In this document: in pieces, positions 20,201-32,700 of the stretch
How the letters are laid out: each line of letters begins with the position of its first letter
How positions within the stretch are numbered: the first letter of the stretch is position 1
Assembly: GCA_026075535.2 (NCBI GenBank)
Contig: AP026541.1
Span: forward strand, 8,804,001 to 8,868,000
Origin: Tricholoma matsutake
Taxonomy: Eukaryota > Basidiomycota > Agaricomycetes > Agaricales > Tricholomataceae
Direction of reading: 5' to 3'
Length of the DNA stretch: 64,000 bases
Made by a program: the position numbers and the translations under genes
Notes under the pieces: generated by a model
Seen by the model: the letters and a program-made list of their open reading frames with translations, nothing else
Databases searched by the model: none
What the model was told of the DNA's origin: nothing

Positions 20201-22953
20201 ATGTCGCTGCCTGTCGTGAACATCAACATCTCTTACGAAGACGAGAAAGGCGCGTTCTCTCCTTTTCCTACGCTGCAGGAGGTCTTATATCGTACCAGAA
20301 AAAATAAGGGACTTTCTATCGAAGTTCAAGGGTCAGGAGAAAGACTTGGCCAACGACTTTGCCAGTATCGACATTGGTGACCGCGATGATAACGCAACAT
20401 CAGAGACAGCATCCCTCAAGTACATGAACCAACTTGTACGCGTTCTCTTCGTTCTTGACGATGTATTTGACATCTTGTCACAGCAACGAATAGCCAACCG
20501 TGAGCAACAGATGTTAGTCATTGACTTGGAAGATATTGACACGGTACGAGTCTTATTACGCGTCTTCTATCCCATTCTCACTATTCGTTAGCATGAAAAT
20601 ACCATTTCTGAACTCTCGACTCGTATACGCCACAACACGCGTCGATATGTCAGTCTGTTTAGTGAAGTTGTGGACAAGCTTTTGCCCGAGCCTACCAAGG
20701 ATATCAGCGAATATGATGAGGTCATTGACGTGATCTTGCATCAACGTCGCGAGCGAAATGAACAAATGGAGGGTGCAGTAGCAGGATTCCCTGATCACTT
20801 ACTGCGAAGATAGTACGTATTCTGGCATATGAATGGTGTGCACATCTCATTGTTCGAACAGCAATCTATACTTCAAACCTCTGCAAAGTGATGTCGCCAT
20901 GGCCGTACGGGAAGTACGAGGTGTACATCTTGGCCGTCTTATCACTGTTCGTGGCATTGTTACTCGTGTATCAGAAGTCAAGCCACTGCTTCAGGTTAAT
21001 GCCTACACATGCGATGTCTGCGGCTCAGAGACCTTCCAAGACATATCGAACAAATCGTTCACTCCCATCGTTGACTGCCAAAATGAAAACGAGTGCAAGA
21101 AAAACGGAATTCACGGCTCTTTGCACATGCAGACGCGTGCATGCCGATTTAGTCCGTTCCAGGAAATAAAGATCCAGGAAATGGTAAGTAGCCCATATAT
21201 CCTCTGTCGCTTCCTACTAATCCCCGCATCATAGGCAGACCAAGTTCCCGTAGGCCATATTCCTCGATCCATGACTATACATGTTCATGGAAACCTCACT
21301 CGATTGATGAATCCAGGCGATGTCGTTCACCTTGGCGGAATCTTTCTTCCCATACCGTATACAGGTTTCCAGGCAATCCGCGCTGGCCTCCTCACGGACA
21401 CCTATTTAGAAGCTCACTACATCTACCAACTCAAAAAACAGTATAGTGAGTTGGAGACAACGCCAGAAATCGAACGTGCTATTGTGAAACTCAAACACGA
21501 TCCCGCCCTATATCAGAAGCTTGCACAGAGTATTGCACCAGAAATTTATGGTCATGAGGATGTGAAGAAGGCATTACTTGTACTCCTCGTTGGGGGTGTG
21601 ACGAAAGTCACCGGCGATGGTATGAAAATCAGGGGAGATTTAAACATCTGCCTCATGGGAGATCCTGGTGTGGCCAAGTCCCAACTGCTCAAGTACATTT
21701 CGAAGATTGCTCCTCGAGGGGTTTATACAACTGGAAAGGGGTCTTCTGGTGTGGGTCTTACCGCCGCTGTCATGAGGGATCCTGTCACCGATGAGATGGT
21801 TTTGGGTCAGTCCTTCTGTCACGTTCCAGTTGATACATTTGTGATTGTGAAACTCGACAGAGGGAGGAGCGCTTGTTCTTGCTGACAATGGCATATGTTG
21901 CATCGACGAATTCGACAAGATGGAGGAAGCCGACCGGACAGCCATTCATGAGGTCATGGAACAGCAAACTATCTCTATCTCTAAAGCCGGCATCTCCACC
22001 ACTTTGAATGCACGCACTTCTATACTCGCCGCCGCAAATCCTCTGTACGGTCGCTATAACCCTAAAGTCTCTCCCGTAGAGAATATCAATCTTCCAGCAG
22101 CATTATTGTCGAGATTTGATTTGTTATTCTTGATCCTTGACAAACCCTCGCGAGATGACGATGAGCGACTCGCCCAACATGTTACATATGTGCATATGCA
22201 CAATCGACATCCAGAATTGGAATACGATGTCATCGAGCCAAATGTCATGCGGTATGTATTTAACGCTTATGGGACTCGTTTGCTTACTAGCATTCAAGAC
22301 ATTATATTGCGCTCGCCCGGAGCAAACGACCAACGGTTCCTCCACAAGTCTCCAGCTACGTTGTCGACTCGTACGTACGTCTACGAAAACTATCCAAAGA
22401 AGAGGAAGAGCAAAACAAGTCACATTCATATACCTCAGCCCGGACTCTACTCGGGATTCTTCGTCTCGCGCAAGCCCTTGCCCGGCTGCGATGCGCGGAC
22501 ACCGTTGAGCATCCAGACGTAGATGAAGCTCTGCGGCTGATGGAGTGCAGCAAGGAGAGTTTGCAGGAGGATTCGGACAAGGAACATGAGCCGGATAAAT
22601 CATTTATCTCTCAAGTATTCCGCCTAATCAAGACCATGACAAGCGGTGAGGGAGCACCTCAACGCAAGGTTCAAAGAAGACAGAAGAGACTTGGTAGAGG
22701 TCCAGGAGGCGAACGCGACATGGATGTCGACTCTGAAGAGGATGAGGATGACGGTGAGCTGTCGATGGTTGACATTCGTGCTCGTGTGATGAATGCTGGG
22801 TGGAGTGAAGCGGTGTTGATGGAAACAATTATCGAGGTGTGTTTTTTCCTGTCAGTTAGCATGGGAGCTTGTCATGATTTCTTGCTTCCCCAGTACGAGA
22901 ATCTGGGTATTTGGTTTCGCGTCGCAAATGGCTCGAAATTGCGCTTTATGTAA
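20201..22953 (+). CDS. MCM7: DNA replication licensing factor MCM7
   Basis: MCM7 is one of six subunits of the MCM2-7 replicative helicase. Eight exons close in phase to give 798 residues: 20201-20249, 20299-20543, 20592-20812, 20862-21183, 21235-21805, 21861-22251, 22299-22836 and 22894-22953. Seen in order are the N-terminal domain ([20 protein letters not shown]), a zinc finger (CDVCG plus two later Cys), Walker [14 protein letters not shown], Walker B CIDEFDKM, arginine finger [10 protein letters not shown] and the C-terminal winged-helix end. The first intron (20250-20298) starts GC rather than GT. It is needed to join YEDEK to [11 protein letters not shown] in frame. The gene is intact and convergent with the first kexin. 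Confidence 0.96.
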
Positions 22954-23015
22954 ACTTAGCACATATTTACGTCGTATGTCTTGTATCTTGTTTTCACATA
23001 GTTAAGGTAGATCTT

Positions 23016-23389
23016 GTTCAGAATTAACTTGATCACGTGAAATGGGTGACATTTCAACAGACTTCTGCTGAAGTTTCTTCACAGCACATTATCAAAAAAT
23101 CCCTTCCCACAGAGTCATTTAAACCATACTATTCCAGGCTAATGAATTTACAATATGAAAACTTGACTGTGGAAGCTGCCATTAAGTTTCTCTCATAACG
23201 AGAACTTCGGGATGTGACAACATGGTCACAGCAGCCAGATTCAATGCTCACAAACCTAATGGCAACTTAGCCTCACCACTTTTGAAGAAAGTGAAGTGAC
23301 ATGGGGCCACAGTAAAATGTCATCTAGCTGAATGGCAATTATGATTTGGAGAATGTCTCCCGTTTCACGTGATCAAGTTAATTCTGAAC
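23016..23389. mobile_element. MITE with 38 bp terminal inverted repeats
   Basis: The interval 23016-23053 is repeated in inverted orientation at 23352-23389 with two mismatches over 38 bases. Both arms begin GTTCAGAATTAACTTGATCA and include a CACGTG palindrome. The total is 374 bp and contains no ORF, typical of a non-autonomous DNA transposon. I could not find a convincing target-site duplication at the edges, so the superfamily is unassigned. It sits between the 3' ends of MCM7 and the first kexin. Confidence 0.75.
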
Positions 23390-23441
23390 GAAGCGCTCAG
23401 TCCTGTGTAAACCTATAGATACGCTTTGTTACTGGAGCCGG

Positions 23442-23524
23442 GTGGTTAGACTCGTAACCACTCCCTCGTACAGGTATGAGCGAGCATCGGTACCTCTACA
23501 TTGATGCTTGCTCATGTACGAGGG
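23442..23524. repeat. Two adjacent hairpins 3' of the kexin gene
   Basis: The first hairpin is a perfect 7 bp stem, GTGGTTA (23442-23448) with TAACCAC (23455-23461), and a 6-base loop. The second pairs CCCTCGTACA..ATGAGCGAGCATC (from 23463) with GATGCTTGCTCATGTACGAGGG (ending 23524) across a 14-base loop with a small bulge. The block could be a transposon end, a tRNA-derived SINE piece or an RNA structure. No function can be assigned. Confidence 0.45.
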
Positions 23525-23639
23525 ATCGGTCACCGGTCTACCGGGTGGTATCTTGGAATGGGACTGTGTTCAATGATGCTTAGTGAATGTATAATAATAC
23601 ATGATGTGCGAGATCCGACAAAGAAACAGATAATTGTCC

Positions 23640-26476
23640 TCATGAAGCATGTTCCCAACTACCGCCACTGCCACTTGGGCTTGCGGTCGGACTAACACTA
23701 CCTTTCTTCCCATGCAAGCGCTCCGAACTCTGTGGGTGATCACGATATGCACCTGCTCCCTCAGCTGGTGTTGCCTCGTCATCCAGAAAACCAGAGTGGA
23801 AACCCAATCCTCCAGATATCTGAGCACCTCGAAGAAGCTTTTCCTCTTCATCATCGTCATACTCGTCACCTGACACTTCCCCAAAAGCATCATACAGCTC
23901 CTTTGTTGGCCGAGGACCATGCCGAGGAATATCACGTTGACCGCCAGCGAGAGCGCTCATGGAAACATCTTCGCCTGCTGGCAAAGTGGTATAACTCGCC
24001 AATCGAGCACGGCGTCTTCTCCAGAAGAATACAGCGGCGCTTATGCCAAATAATGCAACGGCTCCAATTGCGACAAAGAACCACTTCTGACTCGAGACAA
24101 GCTTCGACATGTTTGGGAACCAGCCGACTTCCTCCGGAGAAGGTATACCTGGCGCTGATGTACCTGTAGGAAGTGCGCTTGACTGAATGGTGGAAAAGGC
24201 CGGATTGGTATTCTCGCCCTCTGCCTCCCCATGGTCGCCAGGCAGATGAGCAGTTGGCTTTGTCAGGACTTTAGTCGTGGTTGGATGGTCGGCGACGGGT
24301 GGCTCTTGTGGTGGTAGTAAATCATCTTCAGCAACAAGAATGTCATATTTCGTCGCCTTGGAAGGATCGATTGAGGCACCCCAGAACTTCATGTTCCATC
24401 CCAGGAAAGTCCCACTGCTTAATCCGGGGGTGTTTTGATCTGATACTTTGATTGTCCAGTCGCCGATAGGATCCTCGCCCCTGCGAAAGTCTCAAAGAAA
24501 ACACATATGGAAAATAAGCGTATACATACCAGTGCTTGACCGACATAAACGTCCATCCAGGAAAACCTGTACTGGCTCTATCCAACTGACGCTTCTTGGC
24601 CAGAATACTTTTTATGCCGTTTGGACTAACAAGCTCGACCTCCACGTCTCCTCGAGCTGTGTGGTTGATCCAGACCTTGATATTGACATGCTCCAGCGTC
24701 TCGAAGTTGCTATCCACCAACAGTTGTTTCGTGATAGAAACCGTACTTGTGACGCCGTCGGGCCCGATGAACTGACCACCCGAATATTGTTGATCCTTGT
24801 TCATAGTGCCCCCCTCCAGTTGAATAGTTTTAGTTTGAAACCATGCTTGCGGCTTGACGAGTTTCCATGCTTGAGCTGCTGTGACATACTTATGGGCATC
24901 TAAAACGCCAAAGCCGTACTTGTAGCTGTAGGGCCTGCCTACGGCAGTAGGTTCCCAGTCAGGATCTTCAAGATTGATCATCCGGGCATTTTCAACACAG
25001 AGATACTGAACATCTCGCCATGTCAGATCAGGGCTTCAGAACATGAAAAGATCAGGGAAACTAGTTTCGTGAATAAGAGCAGACGTACCGAGCTTCTAAT
25101 GCAAGAGCAAATACACCGACCGCATTTGGAGCTGCAGCAGATGTTCCACCATGCGATGTTGTACATCCATGTTCCCCCTTGTCAGTGGTAACCTAGAACG
25201 AGATATTCAAAGACATGAATGACAATAAGGAGGATGCTCGAACAATATGTTTTCCGCTGCCTGAGCTATAAGCGACAACCATGTTGGCCGCACAAGGTTC
25301 CGAGTAATAGGGATGAAGACCTTTGAAGTCGACTGCGGAGACTGTGACAGAGTAGATGCTATTAGTGTATCCGTCGAAGTTGCACTGGTCACCACTTGCA
25401 GCCCCATTACCGCTGGCAAATACGAAGATCGAACCCTTTCCGCCTCGCCCATTGTTAACACCGTTAATGACAGCTTTTTTGATCAGGTAGCTTGGGCCTT
25501 CCATAGACATGCCATTATCAGGTGGTCCCCAGCTACAGCTATAGATGGAAACATTTTGAAAACCATAGTTGAGTGCCGCTGCTTCATCCGCATCTGAAAT
25601 AGGGCCAGAAAGAATGCGAACGCCTGCAACCTTTGACCGGTAAGCTATACCTATACCACAAGCAGTGTTTTTTCCAGCAGCAACTTGCCCGGCACAGCGC
25701 GTCCCATGGTGATCGTCAAATTTTTTAGGTGTTGGTAGACTCTCGTGGTCATTAAAATCGTACGAGTTATCTGCGTCCTGAAACTTGAGGTGAGAATGAT
25801 TCAAAAAGTGATTGGGTAGCGCACGTACAAAATTATCCTTCAAATCCGGATTGTTGTAATCTATACCATCATCCACGAAAGAAGAGGTGACACCTTCGCC
25901 TGCGAAGCCCATATCCCAAACCGGCGTGACATTCATCATGTGTTCCGGGTACTCGTCGTTGACTAGATGCCATTGCTCCGGAAATCTAGGGTCTAAAATA
26001 CCTAGTCGTGTGGCGACTCTCTGTGCGAGAGATTCGTTATGAAGAGGCGGTGGTGCTCGTTTGATTCTTTTACGAAGAACTTGTCGGGAGAGGAATCTCA
26101 AAGAGGAGACAACGGCGTGAGCATGAGACCCAGCTGCTGAACGCAGTGATGGATGTGTGTCCCGCTCCAAGTTTACTGTAGCTTGCAAACGCTGGAACGC
26201 CTCAATGACACGATCTGAATCTTCACTTCGAGCTGTTAACATGGAGTTTTCGGATCGCACGAGCCAGTGATTTTGAAGCTCGCCAGCCTGCTCTACCACC
26301 TCTACTCCCAATGCATCTGCAACACTAGCCAGTGATACCCCTGGTAATGCAAACGGATCATGCTCCAAGACGTAATAGTTGTGGGTGATGTAGGAGTGTT
26401 TTGTAGGAATCTGCGCAAGCACAGGCTGTTGGACGAATAATGCGAAAAGTAGAGTCCATGGAAGTTGCAATCGCAT
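23640..26476 (-). CDS. KEX2: Kexin-type proprotein convertase, copy A
   Basis: This is a Golgi membrane serine endoprotease that cuts secreted precursors after Lys-Arg. Exons are 26476-25829, 25777-25244, 25192-25089, 25033-24530 and 24480-23640, giving 876 residues. A signal peptide (LPWTLLFALFVQQPVLA) leads into a propeptide ending at the autocleavage site KR-APPP. The S8 catalytic domain has Asp in VDDGIDY (about 202), His in HHGTRCAG (about 240) and Ser in HGGTSAAAPNA (about 412). A P domain follows (TLEHVNIKVWINHTARGDVE to FWG). The C-terminus has a Ser/Pro stalk, a membrane segment (WFFVAIGAVALFGISAAVFF) and a cytosolic tail with GLGFHSGFLDDE. The intron 25778-25828 is 51 nt with no stop, so retention would add 17 residues in frame. 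Confidence 0.94.
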
Positions 26477-26604
26477 GAGTGTAAGTAACTTGGTGACAAA
26501 CGGAAATGGAAATGGAATAAAATTGACCGACTACGTTACATAAGCAACTCAGGTTCGTTCATGCGTGACTTGTACAAGTAACGTGACAACAGTCTATTTT
26601 ATTT

Positions 26605-29274
26605 TCACGACGTATCTGATCTATGCTCATCCCCACCTGGCTTTTGCTCTGACACTCGCCCTATACCTGCTGCAATCGGCGGAACCACTTCTGCCGGTTC
26701 ATCGCGGTACTTGGGCGTTGGTCCTAGTCCAGCAGTGGACGCATCGTCATCGTCCAAGAAGCTCGAATGGAATCCAAGCCCCTGGGATATCCGATCCTGA
26801 GGGTGCCTACCTGCGCTCACCGGACCTATGCGGTCAGCCTCGTCCATCTCCACATCTTCGCGCGTCGACACACTATTGTAGTGCGATCGGAGATGCGCAG
26901 CCCGCCGCCTCCAGAAGCAAATACTGGAAAATACCCCAAGTATTACAACGAATCCAATGATACCAAAGTACGGTCTGTGAGCAGATACGATATTTGACAT
27001 ATCGTTGATCCAACCCTCAATGTTGTCGAATCCTGATGAACTACTTTCGGTTGGTGAATTTACAGTCGGTTTACTGTGTTCCGTAGTGGCGGTTGACGTT
27101 ATGATGATGGGTCTGGACGGGTCACTCGTTGGGGGAAGGACGTCGTCTACCAGTGGTAACTCATATTTCTTTGCTTTCGACGCGTCGACAGTAGTGCCCC
27201 AAAATTTTATCCGCCATCCAAGGAATTTCCCGGTCTCATTTGCATGATTAAGATCTGATACCTTAATGGTCCAATTGCCAACAGGATTCTCACCCCTGGG
27301 AAACCCTAAGCACTCTTAACAACGGCATAAGCACATGGTGCTCACCAATGCTTTATTGTCATGAAAACCCAACCAGGATAGCCAGTTTTGGCATCATCCC
27401 CCGCACGCCGTCCGCCTAGAATGCTCTTGATACCATTAGGACTGACAACTTCCACTTCCACGTCTCCGCGTCTTGTGTGATCAATCCAAACTTGAATATT
27501 GACATGCTCCAGTGTCTCGAAATTGTTGTCCGTCATCATCTTCTCGGTAACGGATATCTGGCTCGTTACACCACCTGGGCCAATAGGTTGGCCACCCGTG
27601 AAATTCTTGGCCTCGTTCATGGTGCCTCCCTCCAGTTGGACAGCATCAGTAAAAAACCATGCTTGAGGCTTCACAAGGGTCCAGTTCTGAGCAGCCATGA
27701 CAAATTCATAGCCGTCAAGGACTCCAAAGCCGTACTTGTAGCTGTAGGATCGGCCTGTGGCCGTCCGTTCCCAGTCGGGGTCGTCAGGATTGATCATCTT
27801 CGCCGTCTTGATCGACAGATACTGAATATCGCGCCACGTCAAGTCAGGTCTGTAGTTGAAAGGTGATCAAAACCAAGGGGTTGCATCAATGACACTACAC
27901 TAACCGAGCCTGTATTGCAAGGACGAATACCGCTGCTGCATTGGGAGCTGCCGCGGAGGTCCCACCATGTGAGGTCGCACATTGGTTTTTCCCCTTGTCA
28001 GTTGTCACCTAGTGAGGAAGTTCAGTCGAGTTCGGAGGAGCGAGGAATTGTAACAAACAATATGGCGACCACTACCAGAACTGTATGCAGTAATCATGTT
28101 GGCTGCGCAGGCTTCGGAATACCATGGATGTTTGCCCTTGTAATCAACGGCAGAGACAGTGACGGAGTATATGCTGTTTGTGTAACCATCAAAGTTACAT
28201 TGATCGCCGTGCCCAGCACCGTTACCACTTGCAAAGACAAAAATCGAACCCTTTCCACCGCGGCCATTGTTAATGCCATTGAGAACGGACTTCTTGATAA
28301 GATATGAAGGAGCACCCATGGCCTTCCCATTGTCCGGAGGACCCCAGCTGCAACTATAAACTGATACGTTTTGGAAGCCATAGTTGAGAGCCACAGCTTC
28401 GTCCACATCGCTGATGGGTTTAGAGAGAATGCGAACACCTGCGACTTTGGAATCGTAAGCAATGCCAACGCCACAAACATTGTTCTTTCCAGCCGCAATC
28501 TGTCCAGCACAACGTGTCCCATGATGATCATTTGCTTTTTTGGGAGTGGGCAAGGCCTGATGGTCGTTAAAGTCGTACGAATTATCAGCGTCCTGGCAAC
28601 CTGTAAGCTCGCAGACGAATGATGAACTGGCGTGTACATACGAAATTTGCGACCAGATCCTCGCTAGTATAGTCCAAGCCGTCATCTATAACAGAAGATA
28701 TGACACCATGACCGGTAAATCCCAAATCCCAGAGTGGGGTAACATTCATCATGTGTTGTGGATATTCTTCATTGACTATATGCCACTGTTTTGGAAACAA
28801 GGGGTCAGCGATTCCGAATTTCTGGGTAATATCGTAAACCGATGGTGCTGCAGCAGGCGGCCGAATGGGGGGTGGAGCGCGTTTGGCTCGTTGGCGAAGC
28901 TCTTGTCTCTCAGAGAGGTACGGGACAGACGAAACAATGCTCCGCGCGTGAAGAGCATCTTCTGAGCGAGATGAGAGATGAGATGCAGCTCGTTCACGCA
29001 GATCTTCGAAGTTGCGAAGGACAGGGTCAGTGTTCTCCCCTCGAGGCAGGATCGAAGCTTTCGGAATCCGCACTACCCAGTGATTCTGGAGTTCTCCCGC
29101 CTGGTCAACCACCTCTACTCCTAGCGCATGTGCTACATCGACCAGGGATGCACCTGAGTTTGCATCATGCTCTACCACATAATAATCGTGAGTATCATAA
29201 GTGCGCTTTGCTGGCGTCCATCCAAATGCAGAATGCGCCAACAAAGTTACGACCAGCGTATATGGGAGTCGCAT
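26605..29274 (-). CDS. KEX2: Kexin-type proprotein convertase, copy B
   Basis: This is a tandem paralogue of the preceding kexin, in the same orientation. Exons are 29274-28642, 28592-28059, 28008-27905, 27849-27346 and 27295-26605, giving 821 residues. All four introns sit at the same codon and phase as in copy A, and exons 2-4 have identical lengths (534, 104 and 504 nt). It has a signal peptide (MRLPYTLVVTLLAHSAFGW), a propeptide ending AKR-APPP, catalytic Asp in IDDGLDY (about 197), His in HHGTRCAG (about 235), Ser (about 407), a P domain, a membrane helix (FGIIGFVVILGVFSSICFW) and a tail with GLGFHSSFLDDD. Both copies look functional. The stalk and tail differ most, so trafficking may have diverged. 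Confidence 0.93.
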
Positions 29275-29797
29275 CGTCGACCAGGACTGATGAGAGGATA
29301 GTTGGGTAGGAAGGGTTTGAAGTGGACGATACTGCGAGGTAATATCATGATATATCTATGAATGATTGTGTTTCAGTGGTAAAACGCATCAATTCGCGCC
29401 TGAAACTTGGAAACCTTTGCTTGGGCTGTACTCTGATGAACGTTTTGAGACTGAAAGTGACTTCATTTATCGGATTCTAATAACTCTAGTTCATCACAGA
29501 CAAAAGTCAGTGATCCACAACCGAGATTCTATCTAGAAATGTATTCTAGACGGACTCTCGGAAGTGATTTTGTTTAGAAGTAGAAATATTAATTGAGGTA
29601 TAGGAATTAGAAAATTTGAAACTTGTCACGATTTGTCACTCTATACTCATGTGATGAACCTTAGTAAGACGTTGGTAAGGCGAGGCAGTGAGGTTCGCCT
29701 ATAGAATTAGACGGTGTTCATGTAATTACTGTCGTCTTCGCGCATTATGATGCCCATGTAATGTATACCCATCTCGAAGAAGACGGGACATGCTCTC
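29275..29797. other. Intergenic region between kexin B and POT1
   Basis: This 523 bp region holds no gene. It is AT-rich and contains no repeat that I could match elsewhere in the window. It should hold the kexin B promoter next to 29274 and the POT1 3' UTR next to 29797. Confidence 0.5.
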
Positions 29798-32700
29798 CTA
29801 GTACTCCTCCAGCTCCCATAGGCCATAAGCCCGTTCATCATCCTGACCATCTACTTCCCAGCTATAGATGATCAGTGTCAGGGGTGGGGTATCAGGAGCC
29901 GTGTCAATCTGATTCTTCATATCTTCATGGACTTGCACCAGATTTCCAAGTATAGGACTCAAACAGTCCTTGAAGGCGCGATAAGCTGCCGAATCAATTC
30001 GAATGTCGGTACGTTTGAGCTCCTTGAAAAGACGACACTGCAAGGAATGCTGATAAGCAAACGGGTTCACTGCACTAAGAAAGAAAGGAACACACTTGGT
30101 CATTAACAGACACTAGCAGGGTATGACCATCATCATCCTGCACGAGAATGTACATCTGGTAGAGGTAGCGGACATATTCATGGTCTACGTCAGCACAATC
30201 GATGCATGCTCTTCGACCACTTGGAATGCTTCAGCAAAAGTGATGAACATTATCGGATATTAGAGGAAGAAGATGGGCATACTCTTTCTTGCAATTAGCA
30301 CAAAAAAGTATCAAAGCATCCACCAAGTCCAGTGGATCAAATTCTATAACTCTTGCCCGAATACGGAATTTGTTGGGGCATTTCGTACATTCTTGCAATC
30401 TTTCAATGGTCGTGCAATTCCGGTTTGAGTTCAGCGACTGTCGGCTTTGACCCACTATCCCCTCCTTCCATTTTTCTTTGCGCCTACACTCCGTTAATTA
30501 CACTTTGCGTCGGCTAGATCATTGTCATAGAAACTCACTGAATCAGCTCCTTGACGTCATTATTTTCTCGATTATTGGGGTCGAGCAATTGAATCAGAAC
30601 TTCTTCACTACCAAGGTGTCCCATAAACTGGCAATCCACAACGCTATTTTTCAACCTTAGGTTCTTTATCTTGTAATATGCTCCAGATTCGAGAGACTTG
30701 GCCCGCTCAGCCTGTTCGTTGCATAACTGGATTTTCAAGATACACCCATTGAGATTACGACCCCAATCTTCCTTCACAGAAAGGGGAAAGAGCTCAGCGC
30801 GGGACGTATAATCAGTGACATACAGGTATGTCGAAGATCGGTCACCGTACGCGATGTGCAGAGCCTGGAATCGATGTCGTAAGAAGAAAAGAATATCCGA
30901 AAGCAAAAGTCCCACCTCTACGACACAGTTGAAATGTTTGCCTTCATCGACGTCCTTGATAAGCCGATGCTCAAACTGGTTATAAGTGTCGTTTTCATTG
31001 GCTTCTTGCCACGCCTTCTTTCGCCTGCAGATGCAGCTTCATAAGCAACTCGGAGGAGGGAAGGGCAAAAAAAATATCACTCCAATAACGCTCTCAAGTC
31101 CACATCGTAACTGGCGTCCGCTTCCTCCAACAGGTGGATCTTCGGTTCCACCAGCTTTCCTTCCAATAAACCGCCATGGCTGACTCTCGCACGAACATTC
31201 TGAATTGAATAAAAATCTCCTATCTGCATGTTCCTTGCTTCGTCAACAGCATGGTCCCAGACTTCTATCTTCAACACAAGGTCAGCAAGTCGTGTGGGAC
31301 ACCAGGCACCCGTGACAGAGGTCATGGACACGCTTGCAGTATAATCAGTGACGTAAAGGCTAAGCACGTTATTGTCGTTCAAGAATTTATGAAGGACCTA
31401 ACAAGGAGGCTATTAGATCAAAAAAAAACTCACCAACAATCCATACGCACCTCCACGGTACAATCGAAGTAGCCTTGAGGCGGAACATCCGGACCCACTT
31501 CACAAATCAGCCTATGCTTTCTTGAAATTCGATGGAACGAGAATATTTCACCCTCCTTTCCTCCGATCTGATGCACCTCTCCCATTGTCTCCTGCCTTTT
31601 CTTCTGTAGATCAAGCCACCAATCAGATAATTGTAAGCAGTACCTAATTTCTCTTTCGTCTGGCTTGAAAAACGGGGTGACAGTGTGTCCGAAGCCATTA
31701 GCGAGGCCCTCCGATTCCGGAGCATTTCCCAAGTCACAGTGGCGTATTTTTCCAGTACTTGGCGAGTAGATGGCCCACTGCAGCTGGCCATGATAACCTA
31801 CACCGTTCAAGCTCGAATGAAAGTTTGTAATCTGGTAGACATTAGAACGTAAGAAAAGGAATCGGGTAAATAGCAAACCTTGACATTTCGCAAAATGAGA
31901 ATTTCGCCCAGGGTGGGTTGTGGAAGCCACTGCGCGTATTTCTTAGTAAAACAATTAATTTTGAAACCCTCGGCTGTGAACATTGTATCATCGGAGGCAT
32001 TGCTCGGGTCCACGATAATAATATTGCACATCAATTCTGTTTGACGGGTGGGTAACGAGATATTATTATGGGCACTTCAAAGTGCTTACCTCCGGTTCGT
32101 GTTGTGGAAGGGGAAGTGATAGAGGTGGTCACAGCGATGAGGTGCACTACTGTGCCAGATTCTAAGGTCCTCAAAGGGCGATATGTATCCTGAAGTGGCA
32201 ACGACGTGGGTTAGATATTTATTCAAATTTCAAACTATAAAACGAACCGTGTCTGTAATAAGCCCTGAAGTTAAATAAGGAACGGCCGGTGGTTCTGATG
32301 TGGCTGGGGCTTTAGGCTGTTCAGAAATTGAATGGAGCTTGGAGGAAGGACTCGGAGGCAGAAGCAAGGAAGATGTGGTCTGTTCAGAACGTTCATTACG
32401 TGTAGGCTTAGCAGGGAGCGCGTTAGCTGCAGGTGGTGGAACAGGGATAATGTCAGAAGAAGCAGCATTTTCTTGTCGTTCAGCTTTCTTGAGTTTCCTC
32501 TGTTGTTTCTTCGTCAGGGAGACGACTTGGTTCAGAGGGTCAGGGGTTGCAAGCGATGTGACCGCATTGATGAGTGGTGGGTGAGCGTGAGGCTCTGTTG
32601 TCGGGATCTTGGCACTTACAGTGCTGACTGGCAGCGCGACAGGTGAATGAATTCCAGCCTCACTTGGAGGAGGTCTAGGGTCTAGGGGTGGCGCGACTGT

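Noticed and set aside
23430..23530. tRNA gene
   Set aside because: The start resembles a tRNA A-box, but there is no B-box (GGTTCGANTCC) and no cloverleaf closes. The hairpins pair differently.
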